Shown piece by piece: positions 45,201 to 54,840 of a DNA stretch of 64,000 bases. This DNA comes from Salvia splendens. Its lineage: Eukaryota > Streptophyta > Magnoliopsida > Lamiales > Lamiaceae. How positions within the stretch are numbered: the first letter of the stretch is position 1; every line of letters starts with the position of its first letter. The notes under the pieces were generated by a model. That model ran no database searches. It saw only the letters and a list, made by a program, of their open reading frames with translations, and had not been told where the DNA came from. Where the stretch lies: NCBI RefSeq assembly GCF_004379255.2, contig NC_056037.1, forward strand, positions 33,763,012 through 33,827,011, in the 5' to 3' direction. A program made the position numbers and the translations under genes.

Positions 45201-46171
45201 ATGACATGCTCATAGCAGGGTCAGAAATTTCAGAGATTGAAGAAATAAAGGCAGATCTGAATCAGAGTTTTGAGATGAAAGATTTGGGCAATGCCAAGAG
45301 GATATTGGGAATGGACATTGTTAGGGACAGAAGAAAAGGAACATTGTGGTTGACTCAGCAAGACTACATCAGCAAGGTTCTGAAAAAATTCCAAATGACT
45401 GAATCAAGGACAGTCATGACTCCACTTGGTCCACACTTCAAGCTCAGTTCAGATCAAAAGCCTAACACTGATGAGGATAGGAAGGAAATGAGTAATGTGC
45501 CGTTTGCTAACATAGTGGGAAGTGTAATGTACACTATGGTGTGCACGAGACCTGACATAGCCCATGCCATAAGCTGTGTAAGCAGGTACATGTCTGATCC
45601 GGGAAAGACTCACTGGCAGGCCTTAAAGTGGATATTAAGGTACCTTAAGGGATCAGAGAATGTTGGGATATTGTACAAACGAAGGCATGATGCAACAAAG
45701 GAAGCAGCTATGGGGTTCTGCGATTCAGACTTTGCAACCAATTATGATAACAGAAAGTCACAGACAGGGTTTATATTTACTCTATATGATTCAGCTATAT
45801 CATGGAAGTCTGGTTTACAATCAGTGGTTGCCTTATCTACCAAGGAGGCAGAGTATATTGCACTTACTGAGGCTGTGAAGGAAAGCTTCTGGATTAAAGG
45901 GATTCTCAAGGATTTTGGCATCTCACAAAAGGCTATCACTGTGTACTGTGACAGTAGTAGTGCTATCAACCTAACTAAACATCAGGTATTCCATGAGAGG
46001 AGTAAACACATAGATGTTAGATTGCATTTTGTGAGAGATGAGGTGAATAAAGGGGAAGTCAAAATCAAGAAAGTGGGGACTGAGGATAACCCGGCAGATA
46101 TGCTCACCAAAGTGTTGCCTGTGTCCAAGTATGAGCATTGCTTGGAGCTGGTGTCTGTAATTCAAAGATGA
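42215..46171 (+). CDS. Copia Gag-Pol polyprotein, 1318 aa, intact
   Basis: A single open frame from ATG 42215. Domains in order: a Gag/UBN2-type N-terminus (FDLEKFNGNNDFGLWRVKMK); a zinc knuckle CFYCKKPGHIKRDC (about 234-247); an aspartic protease with the DSG motif in WIMDSGCSFHMSS (about 288-300); pre-integrase HLRLGHVSED (about 417); an integrase D-D-35-E core (SDIWGP about 475, RTDNGLEF about 540, NGVAERANRT about 575); reverse transcriptase with YVDDMLIAG (about 994); and copia RNase H with FCDSDFATNYDNRKSQTGF (about 1168) and STKEAEYIAL (about 1208). The end is PADMLTKVLPVSKYEHCLEL. The integrase-before-RT order defines Ty1/copia. The length is normal and no stop or frameshift is present, so all products for retrotransposition could be made. 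Confidence 0.97.
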   Translation: MSTAKFDLEKFNGNNDFGLWRVKMKAVLMQQSLWEILKKETITEAEKADPKHQDQQDKAYSTLILSLSDRVLREISKEETATGVWKKLESLYMTKSLSNRLLLKQRLFTFKFTESRGIGEQLEEFTKCVDDLENIEEDLKDEDKALMLLNALPKSFEQFKDAILLGRDSKVIYEEVHSALKLKEFQKSAMKPLDPASQSLNVREEFKKSGKKKFQKGNKTWKEKVGEKKESRSCFYCKKPGHIKRDCFAFKKKQQEQSAGQNTADIIEELQAAEALNIVDEDIRDVWIMDSGCSFHMSSHVEWFEGLKKSDGIVLLGNDQECRIVGIGSVRLRMADGSIKILSDVRYIPHIKRNLISLGVLEKNGCSFESSNGQMKVIKNGKVVITAIRKRSLYYLQAQVLNGEINTVDKIDLELWHLRLGHVSEDALRKLAKRGVIQTQGSAALKTCEECMLSKSKKQPYGTGKHTSERPLDYAHSDIWGPSPIPTVGGCMYFLSFIDDFSRRIWIYVIKEKSDAFGRFREWCIEVEVEKETPLRCLRTDNGLEFLSHEFDTFCKMKGIKRHRTVPNNPQQNGVAERANRTILERVRCMLAGSGMEKKFWGEAAATAVFLINKCPSSAINMDTPDFRWYGSHGDYSKLKPFGCKAFSHVRRGKLESRAIMCAMLGYQKGVKGYRLWSMEPRNNKVIISRDVTFKENEMPYIERKRHQQTENDAVTSVEVELFDKDDKNSDEDSGLNDESREGLDEDEDSSVNELADYQLARDRQRRKVTPPVRYSNSSLVYYALCVAEGIECSEPMSYKEALKSSERARWMKAMKEETDSLIRNKTWILVTRSNLQTLIGCKWIFKRKIEAALGNKVRYKARLVAKGYTQKEGIDYNEVFSPVVKHSSIRILMAVVCHNDWELQQMDVKTAFLHGELEESIYMEQPEGFIEPGNEDKVCLLKRSLYGLKQSSRQWNKRFDEHMMSIGFDKSEYDSCVYMKRKNGRTVAYLLLYVDDMLIAGSEISEIEEIKADLNQSFEMKDLGNAKRILGMDIVRDRRKGTLWLTQQDYISKVLKKFQMTESRTVMTPLGPHFKLSSDQKPNTDEDRKEMSNVPFANIVGSVMYTMVCTRPDIAHAISCVSRYMSDPGKTHWQALKWILRYLKGSENVGILYKRRHDATKEAAMGFCDSDFATNYDNRKSQTGFIFTLYDSAISWKSGLQSVVALSTKEAEYIALTEAVKESFWIKGILKDFGISQKAITVYCDSSSAINLTKHQVFHERSKHIDVRLHFVRDEVNKGEVKIKKVGTEDNPADMLTKVLPVSKYEHCLELVSVIQR

Positions 46172-46225
46172 GACAGGGAAACTTGGAGAAAACAAAGAAA
46201 AGTGGTCTGATCATTATTTCAACCT

Positions 46226-46236
46226 AGGTGGAGATT
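46226..46236 (+). promoter_or_regulatory. Polypurine tract of copia element
   Basis: Purine-rich AGGTGGAGATT directly before the 3' LTR, the expected plus-strand priming site. Confidence 0.75.
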
Positions 46237-46688
46237 TGTTAGAGGTTGAAGAATGAAGCATGCAAGTTGGAGTAGTTATAACAACCATTCAAGATTCAAG
46301 AATCAATGGCAGTTATTCGGTTGGTGGAAGTTATTCTCATTGGATGAGTATAAGAGTCCAGCTCCAAAGCATTGATGAATAATTCACCTCAACACATCAA
46401 GTGAGAATTGAGTTTTTCTCGGAAATCAAGATACACTAAAGAGCGTTGCATGGTTCTTGCATTTGGCACGGTTGTGTGCAGCTAGAAGTAGAGTGTGTGT
46501 TGTAAGCCCGCTGCTGTGATTGTATGCGAGTGTAAGTGTGTTATAAGTGATCATTCAATAAAGCTTTTCTTTGCTCTCCCGTGGACGTAGGCCATCAAAG
46601 CCGAACCACGTAAATCCTCGAGTCTTCCACATTCATAGCTTGATCATTCTTTGTCTTGGAGTGATCTTGGTTGGTGATTACATTCACA
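46237..46688 (+). repeat. 3' LTR of copia element
   Basis: 452 bp; identical to the 5' LTR by eye except one base, followed by the GTGAT duplication. Confidence 0.95.
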
Positions 46689-46693
46689 GTGAT

Positions 46694-49600
46694 AGTCGAA
46701 ATTAATAGGAGTAATATTTACAAATAAGATAAAGAATGAAAGGATCAAAGGAAATATAACGTGGATGTAATGTAATGAAAATGCGACGCTTAGTGGGAAT
46801 TGTCGACAAATCAAATTGGATTTGGAAGCTACAAGGTTTCATTTTTTTCATATAATTTTTTCTTCATTTTTTGACTTGCCCACATTCTTATTTATTTATA
46901 TATCTAGTATTGGATAATCAAATAAGATTTGATTTAGAAAAAGAATGGCTATATGAGAGCCTGTTGACCACCGAAAGGCAATTCGAACGTGCAAACTCAA
47001 AGAAAAATGTGCACACACATAATTAATTTAATATTACTACAATATATTCTTTTATTCTACGCATGGCATTTTAGCGGTCATTTTTATTTATGTATTTCTC
47101 TCTACTAACATACTAGTCTTTTGGGATGAGTTCTCCCGTCCGTTTAGGATGTAACATAACATCACATAAATTTCTAGCTTTAACCATTTTTTTCAAAATT
47201 CTCTTCTACAGCAACTAATTAACAATATTATTTTTGTATGAGATAATATGAGAAGATTCATTTACCTTGTTTTTTTTTCTTGAGCAAGGTACTTCATCTC
47301 TTTGGAAAATGACTTGTGTACCCCAAATCATCAAATATTATAAATAATGAGACTATGAGAGTATATCCAAATAAACAACGAATAACCCATAGTACTATTT
47401 TTTTTATTATCTCGATCTGTAAATGAAAATGTTGTAGTAGATCCACGCTCAATTCAGATGACTTACATAAAATTTAAAACCTTAATTGTAGTCAAACTGA
47501 TCTTCCTATTAAGTACCCATTGCAGGATTAAAAATATTACTAATGTCTAAATCAGTAGTATAATACTTAGTGCCTTAATTTAAACACAAATAAACAAAGA
47601 AATAGGTATGCACCGAACTAAGAATTTGGTGGAGGGAACCAATTAATAAAGTAAAGGGAAAAGGCTAGAACCTTTTCTAGTGCTTACTTACCAACTTATT
47701 CCTTTTTTGACAATATTACATAACAATACATAATGCTGAGAGATTTGCCTCTCAAATCTTAATGGATCTAAAGCAACACAATTTCTAAACCAATTGAATT
47801 CCAATTTTCCAGAAAATATATGCCATTAACTTATAATGGTATACAAAAGTTTTTCAATATTGTACAAAAGTTTAAGCAACATTAGTCATTGCTCAAATGT
47901 TAATTTCGTATAATTCAATTAATCTTATATAGTACTCCATATTTTAAAATATTGATTATATAGATGATAAAGATTTGATCAAAGTTATGAGTTCATAACT
48001 TGGCAAGCATAAATATAGATGTTGGATCGATTTAAGATGCATGGTTGTCATAATTTGACTCATTTCGAATCTTATTAAATACTACTATATGATTATAATG
48101 GTTAAATACTTGTCCCTCTTAATGATAAATATTTTAAGTGCTTTAGGCTATGATGCACTTGAGCTCTCTACTTCTCATCGAGCCGACCATTCAATACTTT
48201 GCTGCCACTTCGCAGCTCAACATCTATAATGAAATCAAACCCCCCTTTTCACCTTCATGAGGGGCAAGATTTAAAAATTTAATTTTCTGTTAGTGTTAAT
48301 TACCACTCTTAGTTTAGGATTCAGGATAACCAACCGCAATGAAGAATACATATAAAGAATAGAAGTGAACATTAATCCTAAAAAATTCCTAATTACGACA
48401 TTGTGATGATCTATGGATGATACCTCTAAACCAGCATGTAGGTCCGACGGGTAGAACATCCGACTCTCCACTCCTATGACACGAGAATTTATCATTATTC
48501 GAGGAAGATTATACCATGGTTGGTTGGGATCGATGGTGTTCTTATTGTATATATAAGGAATATAGAAGAAATGAAATCCTAATTTTCAAAATATATTAAA
48601 ACTACATTATTTCACTATTTTATAAATCATTTATGGCAAACGTAAAAACAAAGTATTATTTTATAGTAATAAAATAAATATTGAAGAATTAGAATGATTT
48701 TCTTATAATATATAAAGTGTGAGTCATGAAATGTTAAGGAGTAATATAGGGATCTGATATGCAGTTGACCTTTGTACAATGTTTGCACCAATAAATGGGA
48801 GAACAATAATATTCACCATAAGTGCTGGCCAATGAAAGCTCGATACATTGATTAAGTTGAGTGACACATTAAATGATTTTTTTCCCCACTGCGTCCCTTG
48901 CCAAAGAATAAAGTAACCACAAAAGAGTATTTTTGTGAATTCTAATAATTTTTTAAAAAACAACTAATTAATAATTTAGTGTTCAAATCTGTTTACATAA
49001 TTATTTATTTTAGAGGAATGCTGATTTAACTATAATACTATTAAAAATAAACCAATTATTGTTCACATTATGAATATTGAATAGCAACTGGTTTTTATCA
49101 ACAACAGCAACAAACATTTATTTGTTATTTTGCATAGGATCCATAAAATGTGATGAATTAGTTTGGGCACATGCATCTTATATCTCACTATTATAATGAC
49201 AAAAACTTGAAAAGATGTCAAATGATCAGATTTAAAGTAATGATTTGGTATGGAATCAACGAAAAACAAGTAGGACATACATATCTAGAAAGATAAAATC
49301 AAAATATGTTGTTTCTCAATTTAGAACTTCACTTTAGAACAATGAATTATCAACGTAGAATTGTTATAATAATAGTACTTATTTAACTATATGCCTAGTA
49401 TTATAATTTGTAAATTATGGTTTAGTTAATAGAAATAGATTTTTTTATTGGAACGACCTTTTGTAAAAATGTAATTATGTACATATAAAAGAGAGAGGGG
49501 ACGAGGTGGGGCTTTGGCGGTGGTGGCGTTGAAACACATAGAGCATGGGGGGGAAGAATTAAAAGGATAAAGGGAAACCATGTTGTATTGTTTGCAAGTA

Positions 49601-50113
49601 TAAGATTAATTGTATATGTCAAAGAAATACACTCACCTATGACGATGAAACCAATTGCTTTTGCCTTATTTATTTATTTTTTATTTTTTGAGGTTGACCT
49701 TTGAAGTGTCATAGTATAATGCAATAAGATTCTAAGATTTGTCAATAAATTGTAATCATAAAGCAAAATGAAATTGGCCCATTTCATCCGTTTAAAAAAT
49801 TATACTACTCTTACTACTTTAAAAAAGAAAGTGGTCAAATGAGGCGGCCTGATCCATATATCCATAATCCATGTCAATTTCCAACCCTCCGTGTATATAC
49901 ATTTTCAAGTTTTAACATAGATATATTAAAATCAGTTATCAAACATAAAATTGGACTTGAAATTTTAGAAAACCACATATCTGTAGAATTGAGCATGGTA
50001 AATGGAAACATTAATTACAACTGATAGCAAGGTGGAAATGTGTCAGCTCTGATAAGAATAGTACCGTTCGTTATGATATGTAATGAAAAATAAAATGCTT
50101 GATAGTTTTTAAA
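46694..50113. other. AT-rich intergenic DNA, no gene seen
   Basis: No exon chain, RNA gene or bounded element could be supported. Small frames scattered through it lack family resemblance. Confidence 0.6.
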
Positions 50114-50118
50114 TATTC

Positions 50119-50495
50119 TGATACGAACCTCTATTAGTTTAGATATTATAGGGATTTAGCATATCTTTTTCTATATCTTTGTTTTCTTGTTCATTAAGTC
50201 AGTAGCATTATAAATAGGATAGACTGTTATCTTTTTTATTCATTCAATCAATTAATGAAATATTTTCTCTCCCAAATATAACGTGTGTTTTCCAATCCTA
50301 ATTTTGGATTCCCTCCGCCGATCCTAATTGGACGCCGGAGTATTCTATCAATCGCCGAGTTATCTGCCCGACGGGAGCGACTCCCGCGCACAGAAACTCT
50401 GCAATCGTCCGCCGAGCCTATTGGCCGCCGGAAATTTATCTCCACCGCCGAGCGAAACTCGCCGCCGGTGCTTGTTAAGGGAAACGTCCTTAACA
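50119..50495 (+). repeat. 5' LTR of gypsy-like element
   Basis: 377 bp with TG...CA ends and a CATTATAAATAGG TATA-type promoter string near 50207. The 3' half is GC-rich with GCCGCCGG/CCGCCGAG motifs. Confidence 0.92.
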
Positions 50496-50598
50496 ACTGG
50501 TGCTTTCATCCAGAGCTCAGCATCCTCCGTCTGCGTTCATCCATATCCCCAAATAAATCACCACCATTTCTACCACAACCACGATTCAGTCCGTCGAC

Positions 50599-51846
50599 AT
50601 GTCATACGACTACGCCAGCTATTGCCATCGTAAATACAATTTCCCCCAACTCGTGCAGCCGTTTCACCCTTGCCACACCCGACAGCCCACTTGCTGGGAC
50701 CCACCATGGACCCGTCGGACCACTGCATATCAACATTCTTCATCCTACGAGCTAGATATGTACTCGCCATCACCGCCCAAGCGCCGACCTACCTGTTGGG
50801 ACCCACCGGCGCAACAGCAGGATCGCGGCTACCCGACCGTTGACCGGCCCCGACGCTCGGAGACGTGCTGGGACCGACCTCGCCCTTGGGAGGAGGTGAG
50901 AGCGCGAGTCCAGCCCGCCTCCCACCAGCCCCGCTATTCCACCGAAAAGCCAATGCGAGACCTGTACAGTCAGACCGCACGTGTGACCAGTCAAACTCCG
51001 GAGCAGCCACGCCTGCCTCTAATACGGGTCTCCCAGGCGGAGAAGTCAGAACGGTCCAGGTTGGGTCTCTGCTGGCACTGTCCCGAGAAATGGGTGATGA
51101 GACATGTGTGTAAACAACGCATTCTCTGTTATGCGGATGATGGGGATGAGTTTGAGGAGAACATTCAAGATGAGAATTTAGCCGAAGAGAAAACTGATAA
51201 TACTCCCACGATAGTATTCGGTGATGATGTTCCCAATGACATTACCGACGCTCCTCTTGATGTTCCAAACAACGAGTCCCCTGGAGAGTTCCTCAAGAAC
51301 AAAGGGATTGTCAAGAACGACAATGAGCCACCGCAAGTGCTCGTTGGGGTATCTGATGAGAAGATTGGTGAAAATGAGGAGACATTGCTAGAAGATAAAG
51401 AGGAGGATGGTTCTATTGGTGAAGTGGAGAAGATAATCGCCTCACTCAATGTTGTTCAAGTGTCATCCCAAAATGTTGTTGGAAATTGTTTGGGCAAGAA
51501 AGGAGATGGTGCTTACACCGAATTGCCCGTAATTGCTTGTGTCAATGTGGATTTGAATGTCGGTGATGTTCCAAGTATGAATCATCGATCAACATCGCTC
51601 GACAAAGATGCAAGGTTGATCCCTCCGAGTAATGACATGCCATGCTTGGGCATTCTGGGAGGCGTGGACAAGCTTTTCGATTTGGCAAGGAATTTTTCCG
51701 CCAAAGTTGGGTCTCCTTTGTTGATTTTTTATGGAAGTGAAGAAGGGAGACGGTCAACTGTTCGGTGTGTGTTTGATCCAGGAGGAGTTGCCTCGCCGAA
51801 GCTTCTGCTTTCAACTCTCCTTTTTGCTTCGTGGTTCCCACCTTGA
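50599..51846 (+). CDS. Gag-like protein of non-autonomous LTR element, 415 aa
   Basis: One intact frame spans nearly the whole interior, from ATG 50599 to the stop at 51846, 30 bp before the 3' LTR. The N-terminal third is Pro/Arg/Tyr-rich with a thrice-repeated motif: PTCWDPPWTRR, PTCWDPPAQQQ, ETCWDRPRPWEE. A zinc knuckle CWHCPEKWVMRHVC (about 158-171) has the CX2CX7HXC spacing of gypsy Gag proteins. A long acidic region (about 175-295) follows. The last ~65 residues (KLFDLARNFSAKVG to LLLSTLLFASWFPP) have no domain I can name. No protease DTG/DSG site or RT motif is seen. The likely role is packaging or RNA binding in a parasite of an autonomous gypsy element; this is inference. Confidence 0.82.
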   Translation: MSYDYASYCHRKYNFPQLVQPFHPCHTRQPTCWDPPWTRRTTAYQHSSSYELDMYSPSPPKRRPTCWDPPAQQQDRGYPTVDRPRRSETCWDRPRPWEEVRARVQPASHQPRYSTEKPMRDLYSQTARVTSQTPEQPRLPLIRVSQAEKSERSRLGLCWHCPEKWVMRHVCKQRILCYADDGDEFEENIQDENLAEEKTDNTPTIVFGDDVPNDITDAPLDVPNNESPGEFLKNKGIVKNDNEPPQVLVGVSDEKIGENEETLLEDKEEDGSIGEVEKIIASLNVVQVSSQNVVGNCLGKKGDGAYTELPVIACVNVDLNVGDVPSMNHRSTSLDKDARLIPPSNDMPCLGILGGVDKLFDLARNFSAKVGSPLLIFYGSEEGRRSTVRCVFDPGGVASPKLLLSTLLFASWFPP

Positions 51847-51876
51847 GGACAAGGTGGATTTTAACCGTGGGGGAGT

Positions 51877-52253
51877 TGATACGAACCTCTATTAGTTTAG
51901 ATATTATAGGGATTTAGCATATCTTTTTCTATATCTTTGTTTTCTTGTTCATTAAGTCAGTAGCATTATAAATAGGATAGACTGTTATCTTTTTTATTCA
52001 TTCAATCAATTAATGAAATATTTTCTCTCCCAAATATAACGTGTGTTTTCCAATCCTAATTTTGGATTCCCTCCGCCGATCCTAATTGGACGCCGGAGTA
52101 TTCTATCAATCGCCGAGTTATCTGCCCGACGGGAGCGACTCCCGCGCACAGAAACTCTGCAATCGTCCGCCGAGCCTATTGGCCGCCGGAAATTTATCTC
52201 CACCGCCGAGCGAAACTCGCCGCCGGTGCTTGTTAAGGGAAACGTCCTTAACA
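51877..52253 (+). repeat. 3' LTR of gypsy-like element
   Basis: 377 bp, no difference from the 5' LTR noticed on reading, followed by TATTC. Confidence 0.92.
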
Positions 52254-53009
52254 TATTCCTTGGATAATTTTTATCTCAATAGTTGTTGAGTTATGGCAAT
52301 GTCTGCACATTCTCAAGCACTGACGTGGCTCCTATTACAGTTTACTTCAAAGTCTGCACATTACTTTATACTATAAAATCTTTCATTTGTTACACATTTT
52401 AGTTGCTGCTACTAATCACTAGTAGTAGAAAAGCTGAGACTTGCATTAAAAAGTTTTAGTTTGTCATTAATGATGTATCCTCCGTACATACTTGCTAGGG
52501 ACGATCAAAATTAGTGCATTCTTAACGAATTCTTAATTATTAATAGCCCAACTTTTCTTATCTACCACATTTCCCCCCGATTCTTACCCACTTGCATATT
52601 TTTTAACATATTTATGACTATTATTTTATTGTCTTGTCTAATTATTATTACTATTATTATTAATGCAATAATAGATATATTAATTTAATTTTACACTTGT
52701 AATTAAATTGTGTAGTATGTACCTCAATAACGTTGGTATATACTAGAAAAACCATCAGGGAATTTTTTTATGTATGCTACTTAGTACTATAATTTAATTA
52801 TTATATCCGTTGATTAAATATATTGAATTACACTGGGAAAAATTTATAATTATGTTTTTTAATATCTTCTCTTAAATTTAATAACTTTTGTTAAAGATTC
52901 AATTAAAGTGTACCAACACAACCAATTGTTTTGTAGGTAACTTCTTTTCAACTTCCAATTATGTTTTCAAATATTTTATCTACTTATTAGTACATCTAAC
53001 CTAAGAAAG

Positions 53010-53372
53010 GAGGAATGATATGCTACACATCTTATATGAGCACCACTCTCGTTTGAAGCAAGCGTTGTTCGTTTCGATTTATATATTTAGTTTGATTCTA
53101 ATATATTAAGTTTTTGAAAATTTTAATTTCACAAAATTCATAAAATTCAAAGCATGATTTGTTATTTTATTAATTTTTTTAAATTATAGAGAAAACAAAC
53201 AAATTAAGATTTGATTTTTATGAATATGTGAAATAAAAATTTTTAATAATATTTTTAATGTATTAGAGTCAAACTAAATATATAAATCGAAACGAACAAC
53301 ACTAAACGTGCTTCAAACGAGAGTGATGCTCAAATAAGGAGCTCACATAAGGTATGTAGCATATCATTCCTC
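53010..53372. mobile_element. Foldback/Mutator-like MITE (363 bp)
   Basis: Begins GAGGAATGATATGCTACA and ends with its inverted copy. Inverted repeats of more than 100 bp share CACTCTCGTTTGAAGCA and GTTGTTCGTTTCGATTTATA. The flanks CCTAAGAAAG and CCTAAGCAAG match at 9 of 10 bases, consistent with the 9-10-bp duplication of Mutator-like elements. Confidence 0.8.
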
Positions 53373-53640
53373 CCTAAGCAAGTGTGTAATTAGTACATTC
53401 ACTAATTCTCATGAATTGTTATTTTTTTTACGGATGTGGGTTTATAAATATTTTGATTTTGTTAAGAAAAGTAGAATAAAAAATTAGTTTAACGTGACTC
53501 CGATTTTATATATTTCCGCCGTTAGACAATAAATGTCTCGTTTTTGGTGTTTTAGGTTTTAAAAATTGCTATTTGACTTTGCAAAAGAAAGTGAATAGAA
53601 AAATTTAATAGAACAAGAGTCCTAATTTTATACTAAAATA

Positions 53641-53891
53641 CTTCCTCCGTCCCCGATTAATTGTCACTCTTTTCCATTTCGGTATGTCCCTCTATAATTG
53701 TCACACTTCATTTTTAGCATAAATGGTAAGTATGTCTCATATTCCACTAACTCACTTCACTCATATTTTATTATAAAACCAATATAAAAAAGTGGCTCTC
53801 ACGTTCCACTAACTTTTTCAACCAACTTTTCTTTACATTTCTTAAAACCCGTATCCGGTCAAAGAGTGACAATTAATCGGGGACGAGGGAG
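53641..53891. mobile_element. Stowaway-type MITE (251 bp)
   Basis: Left end CTTCCTCCGTCCCCGATTAA; right end, reverse-complemented, CTCCCTCGTCCCCGATTAAT. TA flanks both ends. It lies about 730 bp before the NPF4 start codon. Confidence 0.85.
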
Positions 53892-54208
53892 TATGAGTTA
53901 GTGTTATTTGTAATCCACTTTCTGAAATAGTAAAGTAAACTGAGATATTTAATGGTGAATGAAAAGAGAAATAGTTATTTTATATAACAACTGTGAGTTG
54001 AATGAGTTGGTGGAATATGAAGTTCAATTATCAAATACAATAAATGTAAAACGAGACAATTAATAACCAGAAAAAAATTGTAAAATAAGACAATTAATAG
54101 GGACCGGACCGAAGTATATTATTAAGAAAGTGTGGGTGCTGGCTGATGTTCATATCTCTCATATACAAAGCATGCCTTTTGACTTTTGAGCCTATGCTGG
54201 TGGTGAGT

Positions 54209-54216
54209 ATATATAT
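54209..54216 (+). promoter_or_regulatory. Probable TATA box of the NPF4 gene
   Basis: TATATATA about 155 bp before the start codon. Transcription would begin near 54240, giving a leader with a (TC)n tract at 54271-54288. Confidence 0.5.
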
Positions 54217-54371
54217 TGGAGCCCAACCATCCTTGAATTCACTACAAAATACTATATCAACCAAGCATCTTTCTCTCTCTCTCTCTCAAGCATATTAATT
54301 TGGTGTGAAGGAGTGAGCTTCTGTAAACACAGAGAAACACCTATTGGTGTGTGAAAAAGAAAAAGAGGAAA

Positions 54372-54804
54372 ATGGAGGGCTCAAGAAGGGAGCAGGATTT
54401 GAAGGCAGCAGTTAAGGTTTCCGAAGAGAGCAGTCTTGATTGGAGAGGAAAGCCTTCCAACCCCCAAAAGCATGGGGGCATGAGAGCTGCTGCCTTTCTT
54501 CTAGGTTCTTTCTCTCTCTCTCAATTAATATTTAATATTTGTGACTGATGATGATGGTGATAAATACTAATGTGCAGGGCTTCAAGGATTTGAGATAATG
54601 GCAATAGCAGCAGTTGGGAATAATCTGATAACATATGTTATAAATGAGATGCACTTTTCCCTGTCAAAAGCTGCAAATATAGTTACAAATTTTATTGGAA
54701 CTCTCTTCATCCTCTCACTCCTTGGTGGCTTCCTTTCTGATTCTTATCTCGGTTGCTTCTGGACCACTCTCATCTTTGGTTTCATTGAACTCTCGGTATG
54801 TTAT

Positions 54805-54840
<36 letters not shown>

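Larger units (their letters stand above)
41649..46688 (+). mobile_element. Intact Ty1/copia LTR retrotransposon (Tnt1-94-like), TSD GTGAT
   Basis: Two 452-bp LTRs (TGTTAGAGG...ATTCACA) flank one uninterrupted Gag-Pol frame. The 5-bp duplication GTGAT is perfect (41644-41648, 46689-46693). A primer-binding site and a polypurine tract stand next to the LTRs. By eye the LTRs differ at a single base (G at 42067, C at the matching site 46655), so the insertion is very recent. All parts expected of an autonomous copia element are present. Confidence 0.97.
50119..52253 (+). mobile_element. Non-autonomous Ty3/gypsy-like LTR element, TSD TATTC
   Basis: Two 377-bp LTRs (TGATACGAACC...CCTTAACA) appear identical by eye. 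The perfect 5-bp duplication TATTC lies at 50114-50118 and 52254-52258. A primer-binding site (TGGTGCTTTCATCCAGAG, 50498) and a gypsy-like polypurine tract (CCGTGGGGGAGT, 51865-51876) border an interior of only 1381 bp. That interior codes for one Gag-like protein; protease, RT, RNase H and integrase are absent. It must be mobilised in trans. Confidence 0.95.
52259..54200. other. Intergenic DNA with two MITEs upstream of NPF4
   Basis: AT-rich sequence. Apart from the two listed MITEs, nothing coding or structured was supported. Confidence 0.6.

Noticed and set aside
46237..46688. Independent solo LTR
   Set aside because: It pairs with 41649-42100 and shares the GTGAT duplication with it.
54351..54371. 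In-frame upstream GTG start for the NPF4 protein
   Set aside because: The Lys-rich extension has no counterpart in NPF proteins; ATG at 54372 gives the normal N-terminus.
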